Shown here in pieces: positions 34,274 to 45,036 of a DNA stretch of 64,000 nt. The position numbers and the translations under genes were made by a program. Position 1 is the first letter of the stretch. Each line of letters starts with the position of its first letter. The DNA lies in NCBI RefSeq assembly GCF_000687475.1, contig NC_057317.1, positions 2,976,001-3,040,000 of the forward strand, in the 5' to 3' direction. The DNA is from Ustilaginoidea virens. Its lineage: Eukaryota > Ascomycota > Sordariomycetes > Hypocreales > Clavicipitaceae. Under the pieces are notes generated by a model. The model worked only from the letters and a program-made list of their open reading frames with translations, was not told the DNA's origin and searched no databases.

Positions 34274-35360
34274 ATGGACCAACCGACGCGAAACTCCGAG
34301 GCTGAAGTCTATGCTGCCAACCTCAACTTTACTCTCAAGGAGCTGCAACGCCGTGTGCGTGAGCATCAAGAGGAGCTGGATAGAGTGAGTTTTACCCAGG
34401 CGAAGCCGCGCCGCACCGCTCACCCATCCTGCAACGCTCTAACCACTTTATCTGGGCTCATCTCTTCACACAAAGCTGCGCTCAGCCCAGCCCGATGCTG
34501 CTATGCTGTCGGCAGAGGGCCAAGCCCTCGTGATCAAAGATGCCCTCAACAGCATCAACGCTTCGGAGCCGTTTCTCCCCTTTGCCGGCTCCGTCCTCCC
34601 GGCGCTTCTGGCCCAGCGGCGCACCCATCAAACCATCTCAGAATCCAAGGCATATCTCGGGTCGGAAGCCGCGTCGGCAGACAGCGAGCGGAAGCAGCTG
34701 GAGTCGGACCGCGCCGCCCTCAAAGACCAGCACCTGCTCACGGAAGCGCTGACGTCGCGCCTCTCCGCGCTGCGCGCCGAACTCCGATCCAAGGCGGAAA
34801 TGAGACCCGAGGACAGCGCCCGCGAGAAGATGGACCAGCTGCGCGCCCGGGACAAGACGTACGTCAGGGAGACGCGCAAGCTGATGAAGGCGCTGGGCGA
34901 CTTCACCGACACCCAGCTCGCGCCTATGCTGGCGGCGGAGGAACTGGGCGGCCCGGTGGTGGGGGACGTCATGGAGATCGACCCGGACGAGCTGGCTGCC
35001 GGGTTTGATGAAAAGGGCAAGCTGAGGAAGTCCAAGGCCGGCGGCGGCGGTGACGCGGATAAGCGGCAGAGGAGGATTGACGAGATATGGGGGCCGGCGA
35101 CCAGAAACCCTGCGAGGCAGGCAGAGGCACCTGACGGCCAAGAGGAGATTGCCATTGCGGGAAGGGAGATGCGCGGCCTGATGGAGGAGCTGCTCAACAG
35201 ACTGGCAAAAGCAAAAGGGGACAATTCTGCTTCCTACGTCGTCCTGGAGAGGGAGTCCGCCGCGGCGAGGTTCCTCGTCAGATCCAAGGTGGCCCAGTTC
35301 CACCCAAAGGACGCCAACAAGCTAAGGTTGATAGATTTCGGCAGAGACTTGGATGACTGA
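34274..35360 (+). CDS. CENP-K/Sim4-like inner kinetochore protein
   Basis: Two exons, 34274-34384 and 34476-35360, give 331 residues. The start MDQPTRNSEAEVYAANLNFTLKELQRRV leads straight into a helical N-terminus, and the junction joins EELDR to LRSAQPDAAM. The rest is mostly helical and charged, with coiled-coil stretches (ADSERKQLESDRAALKDQHLL; LTSRLSALRAELRSKAEM; KTYVRETRKLMKALGDFTD). The C-terminus is YVVLERESAAARFLVRSKVAQFHPKDANKLRLIDFGRDL. I recognise this as the fungal CENP-K (S. pombe Sim4) type, a CCAN subunit that links centromeric chromatin to the outer kinetochore. The assignment rests on overall pattern and remembered relatives. After the stop, a GCGA tetramer repeat runs for about 25 bp. 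Confidence 0.65.
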
Positions 35361-35758
35361 AGCGAGAAAACAAGCGAGCGAGCGAGCGAGCGAGCAGCAA
35401 GAAAGCAAGAAAACAAGCTTTTTCCCGACAGTCACGGGCTCTCTCCGAGAGTGGGCGGCATTGCAAAAATCCGTGTGAATCAGGCCTAGTCCTTGTAGTG
35501 AGCATACGCAGCCAAGATGAAAAAAGGGAATCATGATTAAAACAATACAGCGAAAGAATGCCAGGGGCTACCTGCCAGCTTTTCTATGGCCATTTCGCAC
35601 AGAGTGCCAAATAATATACATATATTGCACAACAAAATTGACAAAGAAAGAAAAGAAAATAGAAAAGAAAGAAAATCAGCTGCAGCAGGAAACTCTTCCC
35701 GGCTTTCAATTCCACTGTCACTGGCAAAAGATTTCTGAGGGAGAAAAGCCTTCCTCGT
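35361..35758. other. Convergent spacer
   Basis: 3' flanks of the CENP-K-like and Gag genes; includes (GCGA)n at about 35371-35394 and AAAG-rich sequence near 35643-35672. No gene. Confidence 0.6.
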
Positions 35759-37321
35759 TCACCATAGTTGAAATTCCGATGTCTCAGGTTCCTCGACAGC
35801 TGCCCTAGCCTTTATGGTATCATTTGCGCGTTCTTCCGAGTTCTTCGCCTTGGTTTTTCTCGTTGCCGGCCCCTCGGGCTTGATTTCCCGAGGGTTGCCG
35901 TTTGTTTTCTCGTTCAACTTTGTCTTCTTGGTCCGGCGGCTTGCCCACTCTTGCGATCGCTTCAACTCAGCAGGAAAGTCCTGCAGTCGTGAACGTACCA
36001 GATCCAGAAACCTGTCCTTGACTATAAAATAAGACGGTATGCCTCCAATCTGACTGAGCTCGTAAAACACGTAGCAATTCTCCCACCAAGCATCGTCGCG
36101 GAAGAGATGTCTCAGTTGACAGCCGGGGCACACAGCCTTTCTCAGGGACGTCGATTCAGCCTTTTTGTTTGACGTGGGCGGCTTTTCCTTGACCAGCGTC
36201 TCAGGTTTTGGCGAATCCCTGGGTTTGGAGACGTTCTCCGGCAACGGCGAAGCGGCTTGTTGCTTCACTGATTTGACAGCTTGGTCAGGCGCGCCTGAGC
36301 TTTTATCAACTAGTTGGTCTTGCGCTGCGCGTTCCGACGCATTGTTTCCCTTCACGCCAGCGGGAGAGGCTGGAGAGGAACCCCCCTTAATGTGTCCGTT
36401 TGCAGGTGTAGGTGTGGCAACCTTGTTGTTGCGCTCTGTCACCGAGTCATTTTGAGCCGGCTTGTGAGTCGCGACCGTTTCGGAATTTTGCATCGTGTCT
36501 GGGACAAAAGACTTGTCCTCCTGCTTGCGTAGCTGGTACTTGAAATCTTCAACAATATCCAGGACTGTAGCTGCCGCACCATTGCCCTCTGCTTTCCGAG
36601 ACCAAGCATCTGCAAAGGGTCTATCAAAAGCCTGGAGCGAACGAACGAGGTCCTTGACAGCTGTGGCCTCGTCAAAGCTGGGCGACTTCAAACGGTGCAG
36701 TTCAACTACTGCCAGGGTAACTGCCTCGATTAAATCCTGCTTGTCTTTCGTAGGCTGCTGCGTGTTGAGCTTTGCGTTTAATTTTCCTAGCGCTGCGGAC
36801 GCTCTGTCTTCGTCTGAAGGGGGATTGATTCTCGCACGTAGAGACTGCACCATGGATCGGGGCGTGGCTGCGTTATCTAGCTTCAGATAGGCTTGATACT
36901 TTTCGGAAACGCTTCTGTAGATGATGCGGTAGAGTTTCTGAATGTCGTTTTTCTGCGAAGCGTGGCAATTTAGGCGAATGATGTACTGTGTTGCATCCAT
37001 ACGATAGCGCTCGTATGAAATGTCGTACTCGCGCATCAGGAGCGCGTAGTAGTTTCGTTCTCGCTCGACTCGCAAATCGTAGACTTTATCCGATTCATCC
37101 TGTTCTCTCACGGGAAGATGTTCCGGTTTCGGCTTCGAGGGCATGAATGGCATGAGCGGTTCCATGGGTTCGGTTCGGGAATCCGGGTCCACGTACTGCC
37201 AAATGTCCAGAGCTCTGGCAATGGCGCTCACATCATCAATCCAGGATGGCCAGTCCATCCGGTCGCGCAAGAAAACCATGGACTCGAACGGACCTTCGGG
37301 TGTCGAAACTGTGAGCTTCAT
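35759..37321 (-). CDS. Stand-alone copia-type Gag protein (retrotransposon-derived)
   Basis: Single exon, 520 residues, no stop or frameshift. The first 260 residues match the Gag capsid-like region of Ty1/copia elements of filamentous fungi: MDWPSWIDDVSAIARALDIW, YVDPDS, a proline-rich step (LMPFMPSKPKPEHLP), a Tyr-rich helix (YYALLMREYDISYERY), and QKLYRIIYRSVSEKYQAYL-like segments. After a low-complexity linker comes a zinc-knuckle-like CPGCQLRHLF..ENCYVF and a Gag-tail-like segment (FIVKDRFLDLVRSRLQDF). The C-terminus is Lys/Arg-rich. No protease, integrase or reverse transcriptase follows; the next sequence downstream is the 3' end of the CENP-K-like gene. It is either a solo-Gag remnant that has kept its frame or a domesticated gene. 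Molecular role here is unknown. Confidence 0.72.
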   Translation of the reverse strand: MKLTVSTPEGPFESMVFLRDRMDWPSWIDDVSAIARALDIWQYVDPDSRTEPMEPLMPFMPSKPKPEHLPVREQDESDKVYDLRVERERNYYALLMREYDISYERYRMDATQYIIRLNCHASQKNDIQKLYRIIYRSVSEKYQAYLKLDNAATPRSMVQSLRARINPPSDEDRASAALGKLNAKLNTQQPTKDKQDLIEAVTLAVVELHRLKSPSFDEATAVKDLVRSLQAFDRPFADAWSRKAEGNGAAATVLDIVEDFKYQLRKQEDKSFVPDTMQNSETVATHKPAQNDSVTERNNKVATPTPANGHIKGGSSPASPAGVKGNNASERAAQDQLVDKSSGAPDQAVKSVKQQAASPLPENVSKPRDSPKPETLVKEKPPTSNKKAESTSLRKAVCPGCQLRHLFRDDAWWENCYVFYELSQIGGIPSYFIVKDRFLDLVRSRLQDFPAELKRSQEWASRRTKKTKLNEKTNGNPREIKPEGPATRKTKAKNSEERANDTIKARAAVEEPETSEFQLW

Positions 37322-37730
37322 GGTGATGATGGATACGACGATATTCGGTAAATGCCAATGAAGTTGCTACCAGAGGCTGCCAGATGGGGTTTGTAGGGTT
37401 GCAAAAAGTGCTCGAAATGGCTTCGAGTCCCTGAAATCTTGAGCCTACAATTAGAATCTGTTGAGAAGGGCGAGGTCGTCGTAGTAAGACCTCACGTCTT
37501 ACCAAAAAAAAAAAAAAAAAAAAGAAGAGAAAAAAAAGAAGAAGAAAAACGAATCCACACCACTCCTGATAGTAAAACGGCCTGATTTATGACAAGGAAA
37601 ACAAAAGCACAACTCCAATGTCGAAGGAAAAGCGGGATGAAGAAGTCATGTCTGGCAAACGAGCACCTTTTTTTTTGTGGGGGGGGGGGGGGGGGGGGGG
37701 GGAGGGGGGGCCGCCTTCACCTTCAGGCTT

Positions 37731-37885
37731 CGTAGTTATGTGCATCGGCGCAGTCTGGCCGGGCTGCCCGCGTGCCCTACCGGGCACAGGGGCAAAGGGG
37801 CAAAGGGGCCACATCGTGTGCAGCGGTGCGCGGCACATCCGTCGTAATGTGCCCAATTGGGCACCTTGCGATAGCGATTCCGACA
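37731..37885. repeat. GC-rich foldback repeat, copy A (left end lost)
   Basis: Shares about 150 bp with copy C, including the hairpin GTGCCC-TACC-GGGCAC, the GGCCACATCGTG end and the trailing CAATTGGGCACCTTGCGA block. A long poly-G/poly-T junction replaces the left part. Confidence 0.8.
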
Positions 37886-38433
37886 CCGTCACCTTATATT
37901 GAATTTACCCTTCTACTGACTTTATCCTTTGCATACTGCATTACTTTAGCAGGCGAAAATCTTTGACATTTCTTGTCTTATATTTATATATTCTTTGTGT
38001 GTTTAAAGCTTACTAAAGCGGTTTAATCTCTAACTCTAGCGATCTTAGAAAGTTCGCAATTTATATCTGCTAAAAACGCAGGTGTCATATAGCTCCCCGA
38101 AGTAGCTTGTCTAGTCTAGTCCGCTCCGTAACCATTAAAAGTATCAACCTTGTAGCGTTTATTGCAGCCTCTCACATCCCTATCGAACGAATCAATAAAA
38201 CTTTGACTATATGCTTGCGAACCTGGATTGCCCCTAGCTGGGTTTGGGCAATCTGTGGTAGACGACGATTTCTTGGTCGGATCTCCGCTAGATGAACCAT
38301 CTGCGTTTGGTGTCGCGGGGAAGTCATCCCGTAGAAACAACGGCGTATTCGGCCCTGAGGTGGCAGCTTGGCTTCCGTATAGCGGAAGGATAAGGTCTTC
38401 GAAAGGCATTTTTGTTGGTGTTACATCAAGGGG

Positions 38434-38705
38434 TACCCAGTTGTACGTAGGGTCGCGCGCGTGGTATCGTGTACCGTAGGGTCACCGGTCAAAGGTATGA
38501 TTCTTCTTTGATTTATGACTAACTAAGAAAAGTAGGAAAAGGAAGCAAAAGAGGAATTACACGATGTGGCCTTTTTGTGCGTGTGCTGTAGTCACGTGCA
38601 TCGGCGCGGTCGGGCCGGGCTGCCCGCGTGCCCTACCGGGCACAGGGGCAAAGGGGCAAAAGTGGCCACATCGTGCGCAACGGTGCGCGGCACATCCGTC
38701 GCGAC
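38434..38705. repeat. GC-rich foldback repeat, copy B
   Basis: About 270 bp in the same order as copy C. It starts with ACCCAGTTG..CGTAGGGTCGCGCGCGTGG, then an A/G-rich middle, then a 115-bp core (38560-38674) bounded by CACGATGTGGCC and its inverted copy GGCCACATCGTG. The core holds a perfect GTGCCC-TACC-GGGCAC hairpin. Confidence 0.85.
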
Positions 38706-38817
38706 AGACCGCCGGGGCACCTATCTTGTCGGGACAGGCCGCCGGGGCACCTATCTTGTCGTGACGGGCCGGGGCCTCTATCCTGTTGCGACAGGCCGCC
38801 GGGGCACCTATCTTTTG
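38706..38817. repeat. 30-bp minisatellite next to repeat copy B
   Basis: About 3.6 units of a 30-bp motif built around GCCGGGGCACCTATCTTGTC, with the third unit shortened and diverged. It begins right at the end of repeat copy B. Confidence 0.85.
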
Positions 38818-39771
38818 GTAGGATTAAGCCCTTTGTATTGCAAAGTCCCTAGGGGTTAGAGAGGCTTGTAAGGGTCTTTGTGAGGGCATTCGCATCATTC
38901 GCATTTCTTGTTCGGTATTACCGATGGGTAGTGAGGCTTTCCTGGTAGGGTTAAGCCGGGAAAGGAATACCTTGCGAGCAAGTTGCCGGGTTATTTCCTC
39001 TTGAGGCTATTGTGGATTTTGTTGCTATTGAAGGCATTCAAGTAGGGTTGGTGTTGTTGCAGAACCCGATGCTCCGATATATACGCCGCGTTCCCGCAAG
39101 GTTGAACGGAAATGCCGTAGGACCTGGGCGTTGATACGGTTAAATAGGTCCTCATTCCACTCGCTGCAATCCTCACGGAATTGTTCCCAAAGGTCATCAT
39201 CCAGGTGGTTGTTTTCCTCGTAGGTATCTATCAGGAACGCGATACGGTTGTGTAGCTGTACATCCGTGGTATTATTAGGGTCGATAGGCTCTATCGCATT
39301 GGTCTAATTGTCGTTAAAGAGTGAGGCAAATCGTCGTATCCGGATAGGTAACTCTTGCGGTTGTTGTGATGAGGCCATGGTGTTGAGAAGGGGGGTTGTT
39401 CTTGTAAGGGGGCTTTTGACCGTAGCGGTAAAAGAAAGAAGGGGTAGAAAGAGGAAGAGGTCATAAATCGTTCTTCCTAGATGCTGAGGGTATCTTCAAA
39501 GATCGTGATATTCAGCGTATATTTCTTTCCTTATGATAGACGGGGGGAAGGAGAGGTCATAAATCGTTCTCCCTCTGGTTGATAGTGTATTCAGCCGTTC
39601 AAATGAGCTGTCTATCTTCCTTATTAGCGCAGCCTAGAAAAGCTAAACTGCCTCTTCGAAGTCAGTATCTTGCTGATCTGCGGTAAACCTTCTTAGCAGG
39701 ATAGTAAAGATTTTACACCCTGTGAGTGGTGCTGTTACCACCACTGATCAGTGTTGATATAAACTCGGTAT

Positions 39772-40082
39772 ACCCAGTTGTCCGTAGGGTCGCGCGCGTG
39801 GTATCATGTACCGGGTGATCACCAAGCAAAGGTATTATATTACTTTGCTAATGACTGTCTATCAAAGGAGGAAAAAGGAGGCAAAAGGAAGGAATTACAC
39901 GATGTGGCCTCTTTTGTGCGCGTGCCGTAGTCACGTGTATCGGCGAGGTCGGGCCGGGCTGCCCGCGTGCCCTACCGGGCACAGGGGCACAGGGGCAAAA
40001 GTGGCCACATCGTGCGCAGCGGCTGCGCGGCACATCCGTCGCAATATGCCCAATTGGGCACCTTGCGACAGCGATTCCGACA
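39772..40082. repeat. GC-rich foldback repeat, copy C
   Basis: The most complete copy, in the same orientation as copy B and 1.34 kb from it. The inverted-repeat core is 39898-40014 (117 bp). It also carries the CAATTGGGCACCTTGCGA tail found in copy A. No obvious target-site duplication. Confidence 0.85.
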
Positions 40083-41350
40083 GATAAGATACAATGCCCT
40101 GAACTGGGCTATAATCTGTCGAGCGTATTCGTAGTTAACTTCTTTTATATTTGGGGGGGCTACCATTGATGCGATGTCCTCTTCATCTTGTTGTTTATTT
40201 GGCGAGGCGGAACTAGTAGAGCGTCGTTTGAGTGATTGGGTTCTACTTCCTGCTTTAATAGTCTTTCTAAAAGGCATTATTGCGATTCGAGGATCAGACG
40301 ATGGTTTCTTTGGCAGTAGATACTGAGGTTCAGGGCGACGAGTTGGGCGAGCAATACGAGTTGCGCATTAAGCTGGAGAGTTAGTAAAATATAGGCGAAG
40401 TCGCTGCCGCAAGACAAACTCACCTTTCAAATGAGTATTTAATGGTGAATTAGAAGGTAGATTGTATAGAGACAAATGGCGCACAAGATGATATCGTATA
40501 ATAGCTTTTCCTTAGGCTTCGGGACCCGTAAGACTGGGGACCCGTATATCTCGATGTTTATTTGTTATTAAGCGAGGAGACTTAGATAACGAAGTATCCT
40601 GAGCAACTAACCTAAAGGCAATGGCATTCTATGGGTCTTTTTCCTGTGTCTGAGTGTCGTTATTGCATATTGCATCAGATAGCTTAAAGCAGAGACGAAG
40701 TTTATTAATAATATCGCCGAAGGTAAGGAATCCATCCTTGCGGCTCTGAAAAATACCAGAAAAATGAAATGCGTTAGTATCTGCTAGGAAATATACATTC
40801 CAGCTATATGCGTGCATTTTCGGCGTTACTGCTGCACTCGATATTGCTGAAATAGTTGATGATGGTTGGTTTTGTTTCGCGTAAAATTAAAGCCCAAATG
40901 ATTTAGTAATAGTTTGTTTTGTTTTGCGCAAAATTAAAGCCCGATCCTAAAGATGTTTATCGATAAGTTATCACCGATAAGCGTCTGACCGAGCAACAAC
41001 GGCCTAAAACAGCCCGTTTGATGCGACCCGGCTGACCCACCTGAGGTACCTTGTGACGTACCTTGGTTAGGAAGTAACCAATCCTGGAGCGCAGAACATA
41101 TTAGGTGCTGTAGCCTGTTACAGTACATGTGGTCGGCCCTGAGTCGGAGCGAAGTTCACAGCCGCACGTAGCGTGATTCGCCAATTCACCTCAGCAACTT
41201 ACCTAAAGTAGTCCGTGTGCCTGGTGCACCCTTCAATGCAAGGTCCTCGATACCTTGGGTACTTGCCCACGGCAGGTGGGCCTGCTCTTTCCTTTGGTAC
41301 ACCTATGTACCTCTCAATCCAGCATTTCTTCTCAAGCGCTATACTTTGCC

Positions 41351-42028
41351 ATGTCATGTTCGATCCAGAATTTCGATCCGAAACCTCAACAGGAACTCGT
41401 CATGTGCCCAACCTCTGAAGCGCCCACGACCACCTCGCCCCCAGCCAAGCGCGTCAAGACGGATTCATCGACCATGGAAGCCCCCCCCGCCCTCCAAGTC
41501 AAGAAGCTTTCCGAAAAGGCTCGCCTGCCTACCCGCGGCTCCGCCTTCGCTGCCGGATACGACGTCTATGCCTCCAAGGAGACTATTGTCCCCGCAAGAG
41601 GGAAAGTCCTGGTTGACACAGACATTAGCATTGCCGTGCCTGCGGGAACTTGTACGTCTAGCGCGAGAACGCAACATACGCAAACTATCTCCGAGAGGAG
41701 AACGCAACATGCACGTACGGAGTACACTTGCGCTAACCCTGGCGTAGACGGCCGCATTGCCCCCCGCTCGGGGCTTGCATCCAAGCACTTCATCGACACA
41801 GGTGCCGGCGTCATTGACGCTGATTACCGCGGGCAAGTAAAGATTTTGCTGTTCAACCACGCCGAGACCGACTTTGAGGTCAAGGAGGGCGATCGCGTGG
41901 CCCAGCTCATCATTGAACGCATCTACACCCCCGAGGTTGTCGAGGTGCAGGAGTTGGAGGAGACGGTGCGCGGAGCAGGTGGTTTTGGCAGCACTGGTGG
42001 GTTCGCTATCAACGGCGCTCAAGTATGA
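41351..42028 (+). CDS. dut1: dUTP diphosphatase
   Basis: Two exons, 41351-41651 and 41748-42028, give 193 residues. A later in-frame ATG at 41402 ([11 protein letters not shown]) could be the true start. The core has the five dUTPase motifs: [11 protein letters not shown] (1), [14 protein letters not shown] created by splicing (2), [21 protein letters not shown] (3), [13 protein letters not shown] (4), and the C-terminal [10 protein letters not shown] (5). It converts dUTP to dUMP and pyrophosphate, keeping uracil out of DNA and feeding thymidylate synthesis; it acts as a trimer by family. The 96-bp intron (41652-41747) has no stop codon and is a multiple of three, so retention would insert 32 residues directly before motif 2 and change its Tyr to Asp. 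Confidence 0.94.
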   Translation: MSCSIQNFDPKPQQELVMCPTSEAPTTTSPPAKRVKTDSSTMEAPPALQVKKLSEKARLPTRGSAFAAGYDVYASKETIVPARGKVLVDTDISIAVPAGTCTSSARTQHTQTISERRTQHARTEYTCANPGVDGRIAPRSGLASKHFIDTGAGVIDADYRGQVKILLFNHAETDFEVKEGDRVAQLIIERIYTPEVVEVQELEETVRGAGGFGSTGGFAINGAQV

Positions 42029-42403
42029 TTCCTGGTTGAGAAATTTGTTGAAACCTGTATAGAGAGGTATTTTGGATGACGGAGCAAGGTGGCGGCTATC
42101 TGGAAATCTTTGCGGCTACTCTTTTGATGTCCCTTGATTTGATCATGTCACGAAACCAAAGCGCTTCCCTGATTGGAAACAAAAGGCGGCATGAAGAAAC
42201 GCAGGCCACAAGGACTGTCCCAGTTGTCCAGCCCAATGATCCGGGCTTCCGAGATTGTCGACACATCCAGTGAAGTGTGAAGTGTGTCTCGAGCACTACA
42301 AATACTTCAAGTATGGGACTGACATGCCAAATAGGGTAGGGCATTCTGGCCACGACGAAAGTGTGACCTTTGACCTTTTTGTTGTATTCAGGCTCACTAC
42401 CTG
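42029..42403. other. Convergent spacer, dUTPase / pyridoxal kinase
   Basis: 3' flanks of the two converging genes. No gene or repeat worth noting. Confidence 0.6.
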
Positions 42404-43840
42404 TCAAACATCCCGTGCTCTAAACTGAACCCTGGGATCTTGCAAACTTGGCAGATTTTGCACCAGCCTCAGCTCTGATGCCTTGGACTTGATTTGCTGC
42501 TCCCCCTTGCCACTCGCTCTGTCCTCTTCCGCCAGGCTTGCTCTCGTTCGATCCATCACGGCCTGCATGTCGTCCCGCGTCTTTGTCAGCACCTCATGCA
42601 TGCTAGCCAGAACCTTTTCCGTCGCCCGCGCCAGAGGCAGTTCTGTAGGGGCGACGGAATCGTCGCTCAGCCAGCTGGCGCGATCTACCAGTCCCGGCAC
42701 GCGCCCAACTGCTTCCCGCATGCGGGCGGTAATCAAGGCCCCGAACATGTCACCGGTACCGCAGAAGTAGCAGTCGATGGAGGGGAACGTGATTTGGAAG
42801 AGGCGCGAGTTCCCGGCCGAAGTCATGCTGGAGCCAACGACTGACGAATGGGAAGGTGGTTGACCCGATGGGGAGAAGTTGACGGACGTGATGACGACAT
42901 GGGGAACGCGGTACTTTTCATGGAGGGCTTGTATGGCTGCTTTCAGGCTGGCCATGCCCACAATCTTCAGGTCTGAGAGAAGCCTAATTTTGCCGGTCAG
43001 TTACAAGGACTCGCCGGTTGGGATGCAGCCTGCCGCGGGAAATGCCATGCGTACTCGGCCTCGAACTGGTTGGGCAGGATCAAATCGGCAAATTGGATCA
43101 GCCCCTTGTAAGCCGGCACCACATCTTCTTCCACGTAAATCTTGCCGTTGTCGCCCATGACGGGGTCCAGAACCCAGAAGAAACCACTCGGCGAACGCTT
43201 ATTCTTCTCCTTTAGTTCCTTGGCGATGTCGCCGACGGCCACTACAGCTTCCGCCCCGGGAATGTATCCCGAGAGCATCATGTCGAAGTCGTCAAGGTAC
43301 GACTGTCGCAGCCCATCGTAGAGGTCTGTAACCTCCTGCGCAGAGACCTTTGTGCCTGTCCATTGCCTGTAGCCTGTGTGGTTGCCTTTTTATTTTTTTT
43401 TCATTTTTTTTTTCGGTTCATATCCTGGGTTAGGGTCTGGTCTACCGCCGACAACGTCAGGGATCAGGGGGGAAAAGCTGATGAGCATACTAAACTGGAC
43501 AGTATTCAACGCAGCGACGTCGTAGCCAAGGGATTGAAGAGTAAACACTGCGATTTTGTTTCCGACGTATCTGATCGAAGCGATTAATGTTCGGCGTTTA
43601 ACCATGTTGGAACCCATTTCATGCCGCTCCGCGGCCGCAAGCCCCGTGGTCTCAATCTTTTTTGGGTTTGATGCAGCCAGCAAGACGAAAAGTACATACC
43701 CCGAAACTACCTATATTTCATGGATCAGCAAGAGGGAAGCACAGGATTGATAGCTTTCTCTTCTGAGCGACAGCCACAGACAGGAAGTAGCTGCTTACGT
43801 GACTTGCCACAGCAAGCACCCTCGTGGCTTGATCAGGCAT
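42404..43840 (-). CDS. Pyridoxal kinase (Bud16/PdxK-like)
   Basis: Five exons (43840-43799, 43710-43700, 43570-43491, 43385-43055, 42983-42404) give 347 residues. The second exon is an 11-nt microexon (GTA GTT TCG GG) that supplies VVSG between ASH and YVGNK, exactly the expected PdxK N-terminus MPDQATRVLAVASHVVSGYVGNKIAVF. Without it the frame fails. Later motifs: LNTVQFSNHTGYRQW across the third junction, FDMMLSGYIPGAEAV, FFWVLDPVMGDNGKIYV, LILPNQFEAELLSDLKI across the last junction, and the anion-hole motif FCGTGDMFGALI. It phosphorylates pyridoxal, pyridoxine and pyridoxamine in B6 salvage in the cytosol. The C-terminus after the kinase fold is a coiled, charged tail. Confidence 0.93.
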
Positions 43841-43919
43841 TTTCCAGCAATCAAAAGCCGGCCCAAGTCGATGACTCTTGTCAACAACTGCCCGCTGCAC
43901 AGGCTGGAGAAGGAGGCTG

Positions 43920-43953
<34 letters not shown>

Positions 43954-45036
43954 TGAAAAGAACGAGAATGATGAGCAAAGCCGAAGCGAGTGTGACGGGC
44001 GCGCGGGGTTCTGGTAGCTGAGAAATTCCAAGTCTAGACCAGACCGCAGACCGCTCCTCCAAGTTGGTCTTTTGCGCGAGTGGCCTCTCGACTGTTTCGC
44101 GCTTCGGAAAAGGTGTGAGCCAGCCCTTCGTATCGGTTTTTCCGGGAACGGCGTAACCTCTTTTTCTGAATAGGGGCAGTAGCAGGCAAGGTTGGAATGT
44201 TGCGACTTGCAACTAGCTGAGCAAGCGAATTTGATTTGACACCCCACCCCATGCCCATGCGACCAGACACCTACCATGCACGAAGTACCTAAGGTACCGA
44301 GGCGTAGGTACGTACCTCTAAGCTGACATATCGGGCGGGGCCCCTGGTAACCAACCACCAGAGACGGTATGCAGTACGGAGTACTCCGTACTTTAGAGAT
44401 ATCGGTCGGTACTTGAACTCGACATGTCGGTACTACGGAATACAGATTGGGGACGCCTTTTATCGCAGTGTTGTATGAAGCCAATTACACCGCACCTTGT
44501 GTGGCGTCACATTTTGGTGCAAACACCTTTTCTATCAAGCCCGTTGCAAGTTTCCGTCTTCAAGGTGCCTTGATATTAAACGTAAAAACAACCCGAAAAG
44601 TAGAGGCAGAGGCTGCAACACGACAATCAACATGCTTCGAAACATGGTGCAACTCATCATCGGTTGAGGGGCGGGCGCAACCTCAAACGCCCAAACTACC
44701 TAACCTAACCTACCTAAATCAAGGTAGCTAACGAGCTATAGTCAACCAAGCACCGCATTGCGCATCTGATGGCGAATCCAACAACCCGTGGGTGGCCACC
44801 ATTCGAAACTCGGCAATATTGAACCCAGTAGTAGTTCGCGCTCACCTGTCCGTCGTCCTCGATACGTGCTCCCCAGAGCGGCCCTAACCCGCGACGGGGC
44901 CAATATCCAGCTCTCCGTCATATGCGCCAGCATACAGACATGTTACCAGATAGCATTGTCCCTTCTACGGAATCTTTCTCCCACCGCCTGTTTCGCCAAG
45001 TTTTTGGATTTGCTTTGTTTCACGTTTGCGCTTTAT
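43841..45036. other. Spacer between pyridoxal kinase and PCNA
   Basis: No gene recognised. Contains an uninterrupted 32-nt G run (43921-43952), a palindromic GTACGGAGTACTCCGTAC at about 44375-44392 and TACCTAAGGTACC-type words near 44284-44320. Confidence 0.6.
43921..43952. repeat. 32-nt uninterrupted G tract
   Basis: The longest homopolymer in the window, about 80 bp upstream of the pyridoxal kinase start codon. The length may be approximate, as such tracts are prone to sequencing error. Confidence 0.8.

Larger units (their letters stand above)
37322..41350. other. Transposon-flavoured island without genes
   Basis: About 4 kb with no supported gene. Composition becomes AT-richer from about 37900 to 40950, with sharp GC-rich repeat copies embedded. 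Short minus-strand frames at 38116-38409 and 39972-40277 begin with the same MPF and are Ser/Arg-rich, but have no recognised domain. They may be fragments of a mobile element. Confidence 0.6.

Noticed and set aside
38434..40082. LTR retrotransposon with copies B and C as LTRs
   Set aside because: The 1.07 kb between them has no coding capacity, primer-binding site or polypurine tract that I can see, and a third copy lies outside the pair.
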